Source: G963677915 sp963677915 (GTDB lineage: Bacteria > Bacillota > Clostridia > Lachnospirales > Vallitaleaceae). From it: 64,000 nt of DNA. Positions 41,445 through 50,024 of the stretch are shown piece after piece. The stretch covers positions 1 to 64,000 of the forward strand of contig CAXXGE010000007.1 in assembly GCA_963677915.2 (NCBI GenBank), in the 5' to 3' direction. The number at the start of each line of letters is the position of its first letter. Position 1 is the first letter of the stretch. Under the pieces are notes generated by a model. It had not been told where the DNA came from. It ran no database searches and worked only from the letters and a program-made list of their open reading frames with translations. The position numbers were made by a program, and so were the translations under genes.

Positions 41445-43061
41445 TTGATCAGTGCGAATAATGTCGGCCTTGCCTTCAAGGACCGTCAACTTTTTAAAGA
41501 AGTCAACCTTAAATTCACTCATGGCAACTGCTATGGCGTCATCGGTGCCAACGGTGCCGGAAAATCTACCTTTTTGAAAATACTGTCTGGCGAAATAGAG
41601 CCAACCAGCGGTGATATCGCCGTGACACCCGGCGAGCGTATCGCTGTTCTGAAGCAGGACCATTTCAAACATGATGAGGATACGGTAATGGAAACGGTCA
41701 TCATGGGTCACGAACGTCTCTATCAGATCATGCAGGAAAAAGACGCCCTTTATGCCAAAGAAGAGTTTACCGATGAAGACGGTATCCGTTCTGCCGAACT
41801 CGAAGGTGAATTTGCCGAGCTCAATGGATGGGAAGCCGAGTACGATGCGGAGAAACTCCTTAACGGCCTGAAGGTCGACAAGGACTCTTTCCATAAGAAA
41901 ATGAAGGAACTGTCAGGCGCGGACAAAGTGAAAGTACTGCTGGCACAAGCGCTTTTTGGCAGCCCTCATATCCTGCTTCTGGACGAGCCTACCAACCACC
42001 TGGACTTCAAGACAATCATGTGGCTGGAAGAATTCCTTATCAACTACGAAAACACAGTCATCGTCGTATCCCATGACCGTCACTTCCTGAATAATGTGTG
42101 TACGCACATCGTTGATATCGACTTCAGCAAAGCCAGGATGTACATCGGGAACTACGACTTCTGGCATGAATCCAGCCAGTTGATGCTGAGGCTGATCAAC
42201 GACCAGAATAAGAAAGCCGAAGAAAAAATCAATGAACTCAAAGCCTTTATCGCGAGGTTTAGCTCCAATGCTTCAAAGGCCAAGCAGGCCACTTCCAGGA
42301 AGAAGATGCTGGATAAAATCAAGCTCGAGGACATAACGCCATCATCAAGACGTTATCCCTTTGTTGGCTTCACCCAGGACCGCGAAGTGGGCAAGGATAT
42401 CCTTCAGGTTGAAGGACTTACGAAGACAATCGACGGCGTCAAGGTGCTTGACGATGTGACATTTACGATGAACAAGGACGACAAGATCGTCGTGCTCAGC
42501 AACAACGAGGTGGCCAGAACCACATTGCTGAAAATCCTGATGGGCGAAATCGAGCCCGACGCCGGCACATACAGCTGGGGTGTGACGACTACAAGAGCCT
42601 ACCTGCCTAAAGACAACAGTGAATATTTTGAAGGTGTGGATATGACACTTGTCGATTGGCTGCGTCAGTATTCAAAGGACCAGGACGAGACATTTGTCAG
42701 AGGTTTCCTCGGCAAAATGCTTTTCTCTGGCGAAGAGGCCCTCAAGAAAGCCAACGTTCTGTCCGGAGGCGAAAAAGTCCGCTGCATGCTCTCCAAGATG
42801 ATGCTCAGCGGTGCCAACGTCATCCTACTTGATGAACCGACCAACCACCTGGATCTGGAATCCATTACCGCAGTGAATGATGGCTTGATTGCCTTCAAGG
42901 GCAATGTTATCTTCACTTCCCATGACCATCGCTTTATCCAGACAGTTGCCAACAGGGTGATTGAGATCACACCGAAAGGCCTGGTCGATAAAGTTATGGA
43001 ATTCGACGAGTACCTGGACAACGAGGAGCTCCAGGCACAGGTCAAGGAAATGTACAGTTAG
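41445..43061 (+). CDS. ABC-F ATPase, YbiT-like
   Basis: A 538-residue soluble protein with two ABC domains and no membrane part, of the ABC-F translation-factor family, similar in layout to YbiT. Domain 1 has an intact Walker A (GANGAGKST), a weakened signature (LSGADKVKV) and LLLDEPTNHLD. The linker between the domains is KAKQATSRKKMLDKIKLEDI. Domain 2 has signature LSGGEKVRC and ILLDEPTNHLDLES, but its Walker A reads NNEVARTT, with Arg in place of the usual Lys. Such proteins act on the ribosome. Start is TTG 41445 behind CGGAGG. Confidence 0.92.
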   Translation: MISANNVGLAFKDRQLFKEVNLKFTHGNCYGVIGANGAGKSTFLKILSGEIEPTSGDIAVTPGERIAVLKQDHFKHDEDTVMETVIMGHERLYQIMQEKDALYAKEEFTDEDGIRSAELEGEFAELNGWEAEYDAEKLLNGLKVDKDSFHKKMKELSGADKVKVLLAQALFGSPHILLLDEPTNHLDFKTIMWLEEFLINYENTVIVVSHDRHFLNNVCTHIVDIDFSKARMYIGNYDFWHESSQLMLRLINDQNKKAEEKINELKAFIARFSSNASKAKQATSRKKMLDKIKLEDITPSSRRYPFVGFTQDREVGKDILQVEGLTKTIDGVKVLDDVTFTMNKDDKIVVLSNNEVARTTLLKILMGEIEPDAGTYSWGVTTTRAYLPKDNSEYFEGVDMTLVDWLRQYSKDQDETFVRGFLGKMLFSGEEALKKANVLSGGEKVRCMLSKMMLSGANVILLDEPTNHLDLESITAVNDGLIAFKGNVIFTSHDHRFIQTVANRVIEITPKGLVDKVMEFDEYLDNEELQAQVKEMYS

Positions 43062-43072
43062 AATCTACAAAA

Positions 43073-43765
43073 TCAAAACAGAAGATTGATCATCAAAGGC
43101 GCCAGAAAAACGGTTACAAGTCCTGCAATCCCAATGGACAGACCGCTCATGGCGCCTTCTGTTTCTCCCATCTCGATTGCTTTGGCCGTTCCCAGGGCAT
43201 GGGCTGAGGTACCCATAGCGACACCGATAGCCACCTTGTCCTTTATTCTCAGGAGTTTGAAGACATATCGGCCTATGATTGCACCGGTAATACCTGTAAT
43301 GATAATCGCAGCGACTGTGATTTCAGGTATACCGCCAAGCTGCTTGGACAGTTCAATCCCAATGGGCGTCGTGACCGATTTGGGCACCAGCGACAGCTTC
43401 GTCACATTTTCCTCAATGAAGTATTTCGAAGCCAGCAGGATCAATGCGATATTGGCCGCCGAACCTACAACAATGCCGACAATGATAGGCCCTGCATTCT
43501 GCTTCAGCAGCGAAAACTGTCTGAACAGCGGCAACGCCAGAACCACCGTAGCCGGCACAAGGAGGAAGGTAATGATCTGGCCGCCCTCCCTATAGGCTTC
43601 ATAGTCGATATCCGCTATATAAACAAAACCTATCACGAGTAGCATACCGACAAACAGGGGGTTTAAGAACTCCAATTTTGTTTTTCTATTGATGAACAAG
43701 CCGGCTTCAAATGCCGCAAGGGTAATGAACACCGAAAAAGCCGGTGATTGCATGATTTCTCTCAT
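43073..43765 (-). CDS. lrgB: LrgB/CidB-family membrane protein
   Basis: A 230-residue protein with many helices and the LrgB features: FLVPATVVLALPLFRQFSLL, SLVPKSVTTPIGIELSKQLG and GTSAHALGTAKAIEMGETEG. With LrgA it forms the holin/antiholin-like pair linked to cell lysis control and, in some species, pyruvate uptake. The ATG (GGTGGTG ahead) directly follows the lrgA stop, so the two are coupled. The usual LytSR two-component genes are not in the window. Confidence 0.93.
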   Translation of the reverse strand: MREIMQSPAFSVFITLAAFEAGLFINRKTKLEFLNPLFVGMLLVIGFVYIADIDYEAYREGGQIITFLLVPATVVLALPLFRQFSLLKQNAGPIIVGIVVGSAANIALILLASKYFIEENVTKLSLVPKSVTTPIGIELSKQLGGIPEITVAAIIITGITGAIIGRYVFKLLRIKDKVAIGVAMGTSAHALGTAKAIEMGETEGAMSGLSIGIAGLVTVFLAPLMINLLF

Positions 43766-44119
43766 TTATTTCACCACCTTACGCAACGCAGAAACCGTCA
43801 GACTTGTCACGCTCATCGTAACAACCGTCGACACGATGGATATGAGCAAAATGGCAAGCCATGCTTTCTGAAGCTCCCCCGCTATGGCTATGAGGCCGAC
43901 ACCGAGAGGCACGAAAAACATTGCCAGATGCCTTAGCAGGAAATTGGCGACGTTTTCTATATGCTGTTCCTTGACGATACCTGTGAGCAGAGCAACCAGC
44001 AGAAGTACCATGCCTATTATGTTTCCAGGAACGGGTATCCCCGTCAACCTGTTGATCGTTTCACCCAAAAGGGCGAACATGAGGATCAACGCCATTTCTC
44101 TCAATATTTTCATAATCAA
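43766..44119 (-). CDS. lrgA: LrgA/CidA-family holin-like protein
   Basis: A 117-residue protein with four predicted helices: ALILMFALLGETINRLTGIP, GNIIGMVLLLVALLTGIV, FLLRHLAMFFVPLGVGLIAI and a last one toward the C-terminus. It is the holin-like partner of LrgB. The ATG at 44119 follows a GGAGATG site. First gene of the pair, separated from the folate operon by a terminator. Confidence 0.92.
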   Translation of the reverse strand: MIMKILREMALILMFALLGETINRLTGIPVPGNIIGMVLLLVALLTGIVKEQHIENVANFLLRHLAMFFVPLGVGLIAIAGELQKAWLAILLISIVSTVVTMSVTSLTVSALRKVVK

Positions 44120-44224
44120 TCATCTCCTATCGTACTATGATTATACCTTTGACTTCAGTAGTATTCCCTGTTCTAAATATATGGGAATTTCACTTGTTAT
44201 TGTATAGTCTATATAGAAAAAGTT

Positions 44225-44252
44225 GAAAGCCTCAAAATTATTTGAGGCTTTC
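44225..44252. terminator. Terminator of the folate operon
   Basis: A 12-bp perfect stem (GAAAGCCTCAAA and its complement) with a 4-nt loop, 8 nt past the folBK stop. Confidence 0.88.
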
Positions 44253-44259
44253 TAGCAGT

Positions 44260-45050
44260 TCAAATACTCTTTTCCCTCAGCACCGGGTGCATCTTGAACG
44301 GTGCCAGTTCGTTGATTGGCTCGAGAACGAAAAGCCTATCGTGCATCCTCGGATGGGGTATAACGATTTCATCCAGGCTTGTTACTTCATCGTCGTAGAA
44401 GATGACGTCCAAGTCGATTGTCCGAGGGCCCCATTTGATATCCCTTTCTCTCTTCAGCTGGTGCTCTATATCCAGGAGAAAACGGATCAGCTCGACAGGC
44501 GTCAGAAGCGTTCTGACTGCCACTGCTCCATTGATGAAATTATCCTGGTCTGTATAGCCAACAGGTTCTGTCTCCTTAAGCGAAGACACTTTTACAACCC
44601 TCGAATGTTCACTTGCATCGATCAGCCCAATGGCCTCTTCGATGTGTTTCCGCTTGTCTCCCATGTTCGATCCAACCGCGATATAGGCATCGTGCCAGCT
44701 TCTTGTGATTTCCACCGCTGGATAGGCCAGGTTCATTTTCACAGGCGCCCACGGTTTCTTCAGCGTCAGGGTGATCTTCTCGACCATCGGATGGTTCTGT
44801 AGGACATGGTTGACCAGGGCATGGGCGGCGGCTTCGATCAGCTGGTATTCCTTCGCCTGGAATACTTCTTCCAGTTCCTGGCACAGGTGTCCGTAATGGA
44901 CTGTCTTAGTCAGATTGTCCGTCTGCCCCGCTTCCCTCAGATCGATGTAGAGGTCGGCGTCCAATACGAATTTTGACCCAGGCTCCTCTCCTCGCTCAGC
45001 ACACCATGCTTTCCGAACAATTCCAAGTCCCTGATGATGATCTTATCCAT
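44260..45050 (-). pseudogene. Fused dihydroneopterin aldolase/HPPK with one frame break
   Basis: The ATG at 45050 (AAGGAGGGG ahead, inside the folP end) begins MDKIIIRDLELFGKHGVLSE, the start of FolB. At a run of four T at 44971-44974 the frame shifts; one more base restores FVLDADLYIDL and the rest. FolB continues to about residue 118 (LIEAAAHALVNHVL, LKKPWAP), then FolK follows with YIAVGSNMGDKRKHIEEAIG, KETEPVGYTDQDNFINGAV and GPRTIDLDVIFYDD. The fusion would make 6-hydroxymethyl-dihydropterin and its pyrophosphate. A homopolymer break in an essential-type gene suggests a sequence error. Confidence 0.88.
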
Positions 45051-45864
45051 TCCAGCCCCTCCTTCCAAGCATGATGTCCGTCATTCTGGCAGCCCTCTCG
45101 TTTTCCTTGACGTCGTGGACACGGATAATGCTGCATCCTTTCACAATGCCGAAAACCGTTGTAGCAAGCGTTCCTTCCAGCCTTTGATCCACTGGCAGAT
45201 CCATCGTCTTGCCGATCATCGACTTTCTGGATGTGCCGAGCAGGACCGGATAGCCGAGATTTGCTACATCTTCAAGATGCGCCATCATTTCCAGATTCTG
45301 TTCCACCGTCTTTCCAAATCCGATTCCCGGGTCCAGTATGATCAGATCTTCGGGTACGCCAGCCTCGACTGCCACCTGTACCGATTCCTTCAGCGCCTCC
45401 AGCACTTCCGGTATGAAGTCTTTGTATACTGTATCGTTACTGTTATGCATCAGACAGCAAGGCACATTCGCCTGTACGGCAACAGCAGCAATCATCGGGT
45501 CTTTCAAGAAACCCCAGACATCGTTGATCATATCTGCACCCGCTTCAATGGCGGCTCTTGCCACCGATGCTTTTGATGTGTCTATTGAAATGGGGATATC
45601 CGATACTTCCCTGATTTTCTCGATGACCGGCACAACCCGCCTTATTTCCTCTTCACCCGATACCTCTTCATGTCCCGGCCGTGTCGATTCACCGCCGATG
45701 TCGATGATATCGGCGGCTTCTTCAATCATTTCCACCGCATGTCTGACTGCATTGTCAACCATATCATACTTGCCGCCGTCGGAGAAGGAATCGGGCGTCA
45801 CATTCAATATTCCCATGATATAGGTTCTTTTTCCGAATTCAAAATCCCTTGAGCCAATTTTCAT
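45043..45864 (-). CDS. folP: Dihydropteroate synthase
   Basis: FolP joins the pterin pyrophosphate to para-aminobenzoate and is the sulfonamide target. The 273-residue TIM barrel has MGILNVTPDSFSDGGKYD, DIIDIGGESTRPGHEEVS, PISIDTSKASVARAAIEAGA, MINDVWGF, LDPGIGFGKTVEQNL and the end SIIRVHDVKENERAARMTDI. ATG 45864 has GGAGGA ahead. The stop overlaps the folBK start. Confidence 0.96.
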   Translation of the reverse strand: MKIGSRDFEFGKRTYIMGILNVTPDSFSDGGKYDMVDNAVRHAVEMIEEAADIIDIGGESTRPGHEEVSGEEEIRRVVPVIEKIREVSDIPISIDTSKASVARAAIEAGADMINDVWGFLKDPMIAAVAVQANVPCCLMHNSNDTVYKDFIPEVLEALKESVQVAVEAGVPEDLIILDPGIGFGKTVEQNLEMMAHLEDVANLGYPVLLGTSRKSMIGKTMDLPVDQRLEGTLATTVFGIVKGCSIIRVHDVKENERAARMTDIMLGRRGWNG

Positions 45865-45875
45865 GTCGTCCTCCG

Positions 45876-46367
45876 TCAGTATTCAATCCGCTTGTTTTTC
45901 TTTTCCTTCTTCCAGTCACATTGTGGTTCAGCCTCGCAGGTATAGCAGGATCTGGAAAGCTTGTCAGCCCTGTAGAAAATCCCTCTGGCCGAGTTTTCGT
46001 CTTTCACTTCATCGTTCCGGTGGTTGGCTGCCATTTCAAGCATCATGGCCACTTCTTCCTCATTGAAACCTGCTTCCCGCAGCATGTTTTTTCCGATATC
46101 GATACTGGCTCTATCGTGTTTCCTTCCGCCTTCATACTGCTCGAAGCGCCCGATATCATGGATCATTGCTGCACCGTAAATGGTCTCCTTGATAAGCAGT
46201 CCGCCCAGAAGGTTTCCTTCCAGCGCCAGGATATAGCAGATTCTGGCCACATCCAGAAAGTGGGCCATGTCGTGTTTGCAGAATATCCTGTGCTTTTCAT
46301 GGTTCCTTGTCCTTTCAAGCGCTGCCTTGTAGCTTTCAAGACCGACCAGTTTTTCAATCCTGTCCAT
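45876..46367 (-). CDS. HD-domain phosphohydrolase in the folate operon
   Basis: A 163-residue HD-fold protein from the ATG at 46367 behind GAGGCCGG, overlapping the end of pabC. Metal-binding residues are seen in FCKHDMAHFLDVARICYILA (His), AAMIHDIGRFEQYEGGRKHD (the HD pair, then H) and the later NHRND. The C-terminus has a Cys pair (CYTCEAEPQC) and a basic tail. HD proteins hydrolyse phosphates of nucleotides or similar compounds. Its operon position makes a role in dephosphorylating dihydroneopterin triphosphate conceivable, as no other enzyme for this step is seen, but that is inference. Confidence 0.85.
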   Translation of the reverse strand: MDRIEKLVGLESYKAALERTRNHEKHRIFCKHDMAHFLDVARICYILALEGNLLGGLLIKETIYGAAMIHDIGRFEQYEGGRKHDRASIDIGKNMLREAGFNEEEVAMMLEMAANHRNDEVKDENSARGIFYRADKLSRSCYTCEAEPQCDWKKEKKNKRIEY

Positions 46368-47121
46368 CGCCGGCCTCGATTCTCTCTGCATACTTTTGTG
46401 TAATCGTACCAATGATATCCGGACGGCCAAGTTGAATGCCATCAAGATCTCCGACAGGCATGATGCCCATCAGGGAGTTGGTTATAAAAGCACCGTCACA
46501 GGAAAGCAGCTCCTCTTCTGTTATATCAGCCTCTTCGACATCGAAATCCTCAATGACCCACTGTCTGATAATGCCAGGCAGCAGTCCGCAGGTGAAGGCA
46601 GGGGTTTTTAGTTTTCCATCCTTGACGATGAATATATTGGCTGTGGACGTCTCTGTGATATGGCCTTTTTCATTGATGCTGTAGTAATCGAAATAGCCGT
46701 TTTCCCTTGCATTATCAAGGCTGATCAGATACCGCCAGTATGACAGTGATTTATGTTTTGTGAGCGGGTCTCTTGACGATGCCGTCACTATATTTCTGGC
46801 AAGTGAAACGCCCTCCTCATACTGGCTCTCTTTGTATGCGAAATTTCTTTTCGAACAGACGGTCTGGGTTTCCGATACCATGACCTTCAGCGCCTCGTTG
46901 TGGCAGGACAGCAGCTTGGCAGCCTTTTCCACTTCCTCTTTTGTGATTTCCTTCGGGAAACCAAATACCTGCAGGCTGTTGTTGAGCCTGTCCAGATGGT
47001 CCTGAAGAAACTGCGGCTTGTCTGTCACAAGGATCGTTTCGAAAAAACCTTTTCCAAAGGCATAACCTCCGTCGAGGGTGATTCTTTCTTCTTCTGTCAG
47101 CTTTCCATTGAGAACAATCAT
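46354..47121 (-). CDS. pabC: Aminodeoxychorismate lyase
   Basis: PabC releases pyruvate from 4-amino-4-deoxychorismate to give para-aminobenzoate, using PLP. The 255-residue class IV aminotransferase-fold protein shows LDGGYAFGKGFFETILVTDK, KHKSLSYWRYLISLDNAREN (PLP Lys in the first KHKS part), ITETSTANIFIVKDGKLKTP and LLPGIIRQWVIE. The ATG follows GGAAGG and overlaps the pabB stop (ATGA). Confidence 0.93.
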   Translation of the reverse strand: MIVLNGKLTEEERITLDGGYAFGKGFFETILVTDKPQFLQDHLDRLNNSLQVFGFPKEITKEEVEKAAKLLSCHNEALKVMVSETQTVCSKRNFAYKESQYEEGVSLARNIVTASSRDPLTKHKSLSYWRYLISLDNARENGYFDYYSINEKGHITETSTANIFIVKDGKLKTPAFTCGLLPGIIRQWVIEDFDVEEADITEEELLSCDGAFITNSLMGIMPVGDLDGIQLGRPDIIGTITQKYAERIEAGDGQD

Positions 47122-48488
47122 ATCTGATGCCTTCCCCCAAGTGCTTCGAACAGCGCCTTGGCTTTATCCAATGTCTCTTCATATTCTGCTTCAGGATCCG
47201 ATTCCCAGGTGATCCCACCCCCCACCCCTATGTGGGCTTTGCCGTCTTTCAGCAGGATAGTGCGGATGACAATGTTGGTGTCCATGTTGCCGTCATACCC
47301 CAGGTACCCGATGCATCCCGTGTAAATACCTCTTCTATTGTACTCCAGTTCATCGATGATTTCCATAGCCCTGATCTTCGGGGCACCGGTGATGGAGCCG
47401 CCGGGAAAACAGGCCTTCAAACAGTCTACAGCTGTGTTGTCTTCCGTCATCTCCCCTTCGACTGTTGATACCAGATGGAACACTGTTGCGTAGTCTTCCA
47501 CTTTGAAAAGGTCGGTGACACAAACCGATCCGGGCTTGCACACCTTGCTGAGGTCGTTTCTCTCCAAGTCGACGATCATCAGCAGCTCCGATCTGTCCTT
47601 TTCGCTGTTCATGAGCTCATCCATGTTTTCTTCATCTTCTTCCGGCGTCAGGCCTCTCGGGCGGGTTCCCTTGATGGGCCTTGTTTCTACATGGCCGTTG
47701 GTGATTTTCAGAAAGCGCTCAGGCGAAGATGAAAGCACGGTGAAGTCCCCGAAGGGCAGGTACGCCGAAAACGGCGCCGGGTTGATGGCCCTCAGCCTGT
47801 CGTAAAGATCGACAGGATTACCCAGCCACTCTCCAGTGAATGTCTGCGTCATGTTGGTGATATAGACATCACCCTCTTCGATATACTGCCTCGTTTTTTC
47901 AATCGCAGCGATATAGCCGTCGCGGGTGCAGTAGGGTTCTGGTGGCGATGAGTATGACTTCATTTCCAGTGAGTGCCAGGGGGACGGACCTTTTGGCACT
48001 CCATTTATTTTTCCAATCCATCGGTCGATGCCTGCCGATACGGCCTTTTCGGTTTTGCCTACACCGGTGACGAAGTAAGTCTTGATCTCGTGGTCGTACA
48101 CAAGCACGTGGTTGTAGAAAACGAGTATGACATCCGGAATCTCGTACAGCGCAGGATTTAAGCTCGCTACCCCTTCAAGACGTCTTCCAAAGTCATAACT
48201 GAAATAACCCATCGCGCCTCCGACAAAGGGCAAATGGGTTGTTGGTTTTACTTCGTATTCGGACAGCAATTGCTTGATTTCAGCAAAGGCATCCCCGGCA
48301 TCGCTATCTGCATCCCCGGCATATACGAATTTATATATGGGCTCAAGCCCTATGATTGAAAATCTGCTGCGCCTGTCGCCAGGCTTGGAGCTGTCCAAGA
48401 AGACCGCATCCTCACCAAGGTTCAATGCTCTGTAAAGCTCCCATGGCTCAAGGTGCAGCTGCACAGGTTCAATCAGACAGACTGTCAT
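47118..48488 (-). CDS. pabB: Aminodeoxychorismate synthase component I, with REP-derived insert
   Basis: PabB uses ammonia from PabA to turn chorismate into 4-amino-4-deoxychorismate. The 456-residue protein starts MTVCLIEPVQLHLEPWELYR at ATG 48488, in an ATGA overlap with pabA. Chorismate-binding motifs are SSSPERFLKITNGHVETRPI, IKGTRPRGLTPEEDEEN, VDLERNDLSKVCKPGSV, FPGGSITGAPKIRAMEII and GCIGYLGYDGNMDTNIVIRT. At about residues 164-172 the linker between N-terminal and catalytic parts contains VPKGPSPWH, encoded exactly by a 27-nt REP-like palindrome (47973-47999) also found at two intergenic sites. The insert keeps the frame and probably sits in a surface loop. Confidence 0.94.
   Translation of the reverse strand: MTVCLIEPVQLHLEPWELYRALNLGEDAVFLDSSKPGDRRSRFSIIGLEPIYKFVYAGDADSDAGDAFAEIKQLLSEYEVKPTTHLPFVGGAMGYFSYDFGRRLEGVASLNPALYEIPDVILVFYNHVLVYDHEIKTYFVTGVGKTEKAVSAGIDRWIGKINGVPKGPSPWHSLEMKSYSSPPEPYCTRDGYIAAIEKTRQYIEEGDVYITNMTQTFTGEWLGNPVDLYDRLRAINPAPFSAYLPFGDFTVLSSSPERFLKITNGHVETRPIKGTRPRGLTPEEDEENMDELMNSEKDRSELLMIVDLERNDLSKVCKPGSVCVTDLFKVEDYATVFHLVSTVEGEMTEDNTAVDCLKACFPGGSITGAPKIRAMEIIDELEYNRRGIYTGCIGYLGYDGNMDTNIVIRTILLKDGKAHIGVGGGITWESDPEAEYEETLDKAKALFEALGGRHQI
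47973..47999. repeat. REP-like 27-nt palindrome inside pabB
   Basis: The plus strand reads GTGCCAGGGGG, then ACGGA, then CCTTTTGGCAC: 6-bp outer arms (GTGCCA/TGGCAC) with G-T and G-C pairs inside. It equals the left unit at 49951-49977 in all 27 bases. It occupies nine whole codons of pabB. Confidence 0.95.
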
Positions 48489-49090
48489 GCAATCACGCTT
48501 TCCTTGATATTGTTTTTGTATCGGCTGCATAGCAGCGTAAAGTTCCTCATCATATCCAGTCCGTTTTCGGTCAAGGCCGCTTCCGAATGGAATTGAATAC
48601 CTTCCACAGACATCAACCGGTGCCGGATGCCCATAACGGCGCCATCCTCTGAACGGGCTGTCACCTCCAGGCATTCTGGCAAAGTAGCCTCGTCCACCAC
48701 AAGGGAATGGTATCTCGTAACCGTAAGGCCGGAATCAAGCCCTGCAAAAACGCCTTCGCCATCATGATCGATCATGGAAAGCTTGCCATGCATCGGCCTT
48801 GCACCTTTGACAATTTCTGCTCCAAACGCTCTGGCAATAGCCTGATGCCCGAGACAAACACCCAGAATCGGTATCTGTCCGCTGAACATATCAATAATCG
48901 ACATGGATATGCCTGCATCTTCAGGTCTTTTTGGCCCAGGCGATATGACAATGCCTTCAGGTTCCAAACTGGCAATCTCCTCAAGAGAGATCCTGTCATT
49001 TCTTGCAACGAGGACATCTTTCCCCAGTTCTTTCAAATCCCGCACCAGGTTATACACAAATGAGTCGTAATTGTCAACAACAAGAAACAT
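48485..49090 (-). CDS. pabA: Aminodeoxychorismate synthase glutamine amidotransferase
   Basis: PabA splits glutamine to give ammonia to PabB. The 201-residue class I amidotransferase has FLVVDNYDSFVYNLVRDLKE, GIVISPGPKRPEDAG, PILGVCLGHQAIARAFGAEI with the nucleophile Cys, and GIQFHSEAALTENG with catalytic His and Glu; the usual Pro of HPE is Ser here. The ATG follows AGGAGATAA just after the folE stop. It may also serve TrpE, as in many Firmicutes, though no trp genes are near. Confidence 0.94.
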   Translation of the reverse strand: MFLVVDNYDSFVYNLVRDLKELGKDVLVARNDRISLEEIASLEPEGIVISPGPKRPEDAGISMSIIDMFSGQIPILGVCLGHQAIARAFGAEIVKGARPMHGKLSMIDHDGEGVFAGLDSGLTVTRYHSLVVDEATLPECLEVTARSEDGAVMGIRHRLMSVEGIQFHSEAALTENGLDMMRNFTLLCSRYKNNIKESVIA

Positions 49091-49094
49091 CTAT

Positions 49095-49685
49095 TTATCT
49101 CCTATGGTACAGGGACATGAGTTTGTTGTACATTTCGGGTTCTGTTGCAAATCTGCCTCTGAACGTCGTCGTCACCGTTTTGGCATTGGACCTCTTGATA
49201 CCTCTCGATGTCATGCAGGCGTGTTCCCCCTGGATAATCACGGCTACATCTTCTGTGTCTGTGATTTTCTGCATGATTTCAGCGATATCAGTACCTATGC
49301 GTTCCTGAAGCTGAAGCCTGCGGCTGACCATATCGGCAATTCTGGCAATCTTGCTGAGTCCGATAATCTTGTGTCTTGGAATATAGGCGACAGCGGCTTT
49401 CATATTGTACATCAGCGCCAAATGGTGTTCACAGTGGCTGAAGATTTCTATGTCCTTCATCAGCACCATGTCATTCGTCTCGTAGCTGATTTCCAGATCT
49501 TCTTCAAAAGTCTTGTCCAGTAGTTCAACCAGCTCATCGTTTGTATGGTTCATCCCTGAAAACACTTCGCTATACATATTGGCTACACGTTTCGGCGTGT
49601 CCTTCAGGCCTTCTCTGTCGGGATCAGCTCCCAAGGCAATAAGGATTCCGCGCATATGTTCTTCAATGGCTTTTTTATCTATCAT
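49095..49685 (-). CDS. folE: GTP cyclohydrolase I
   Basis: FolE opens GTP to 7,8-dihydroneopterin triphosphate, the first folate step. The 196-residue protein from ATG 49685 (MIDKKAIEEHMRGILIALGA) shows LKDTPKRVANMYSEVFSG, the zinc Cys-His motif IEIFSHCEHHLALMYNMKAA, YIPRHKIIGLSKIARIADMV and HACMTSRGIKRSNAKTVTTT with the second zinc Cys. An AAGGAAG site precedes this ATG; longer reading upstream crosses the promoter and is rejected. First gene of the folate operon. Confidence 0.96.
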   Translation of the reverse strand: MIDKKAIEEHMRGILIALGADPDREGLKDTPKRVANMYSEVFSGMNHTNDELVELLDKTFEEDLEISYETNDMVLMKDIEIFSHCEHHLALMYNMKAAVAYIPRHKIIGLSKIARIADMVSRRLQLQERIGTDIAEIMQKITDTEDVAVIIQGEHACMTSRGIKRSNAKTVTTTFRGRFATEPEMYNKLMSLYHRR

Positions 49686-49746
49686 GATTCCACTCTTCCT
49701 TTTGGATACGAAAATGGCGCTTTTTTGCCACGATAATATCCTATAC

Positions 49747-49775
49747 ATTATAGACGCAGGCAGTCTTAACGTCAA
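49747..49775 (-). promoter_or_regulatory. Promoter of the folE-pab-fol operon
   Basis: On the minus strand TTGACG (49775-49770) and a perfect TATAAT (49752-49747) are 17 bp apart, about 60 bp before the folE ATG. Confidence 0.85.
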
Positions 49776-49816
49776 GGTTTACCGTAATTTCCATAATATG
49801 TAAGAAGCAGCAAAGG

Positions 49817-49864
49817 AACGAGCCTATGGAACTGCACGCATCTTTGCAGCTTCATAGGCTCGTT
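49817..49864. terminator. Long hairpin between folE promoter and the REP pair
   Basis: AACGAGCCTATG pairs with its complement, with more pairing inside (ACTGCA/TGCAG). It probably ends the minus-strand ara transcript. The T run is poor. Confidence 0.6.
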
Positions 49865-49950
49865 TCATTTCTATTTGATTCCACGCCAAAATCTGTGAAA
49901 AGAAGGGTACGAAAATAGATGCCGGCGCGGAATAAACATTCTTTAGAAGA

Positions 49951-49977
49951 GTGCCAGGGGGACGGACCTTTTGGCAC
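49951..49977. repeat. REP-like 27-nt palindrome, left unit of an inverted pair
   Basis: Same 27 bases as the pabB copy. Paired with an exact inverted copy 14 bp to the right. Confidence 0.95.
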
Positions 49978-49991
49978 TGGACCTTGAACGT

Positions 49992-50018
49992 GTGCCAAAA
50001 GGTCCGTCCCCCTGGCAC
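49992..50018. repeat. REP-like 27-nt palindrome, right unit of an inverted pair
   Basis: Exact inverted copy of 49951-49977, starting GTGCCAAAAGG and ending CCCCCTGGCAC. It ends 6 nt from the araD stop codon. Confidence 0.95.
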
Positions 50019-50024
50019 TATCGC

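Noticed and set aside
49686..49746. A tetrahydrofolate riboswitch before folE
   Set aside because: The leader is only about 60 nt and lacks the expected paired elements.
49585..49775. A longer folE starting at 49775
   Set aside because: That reading would begin inside the -35 box of the operon promoter; ATG 49685 fits the family and has a ribosome site.
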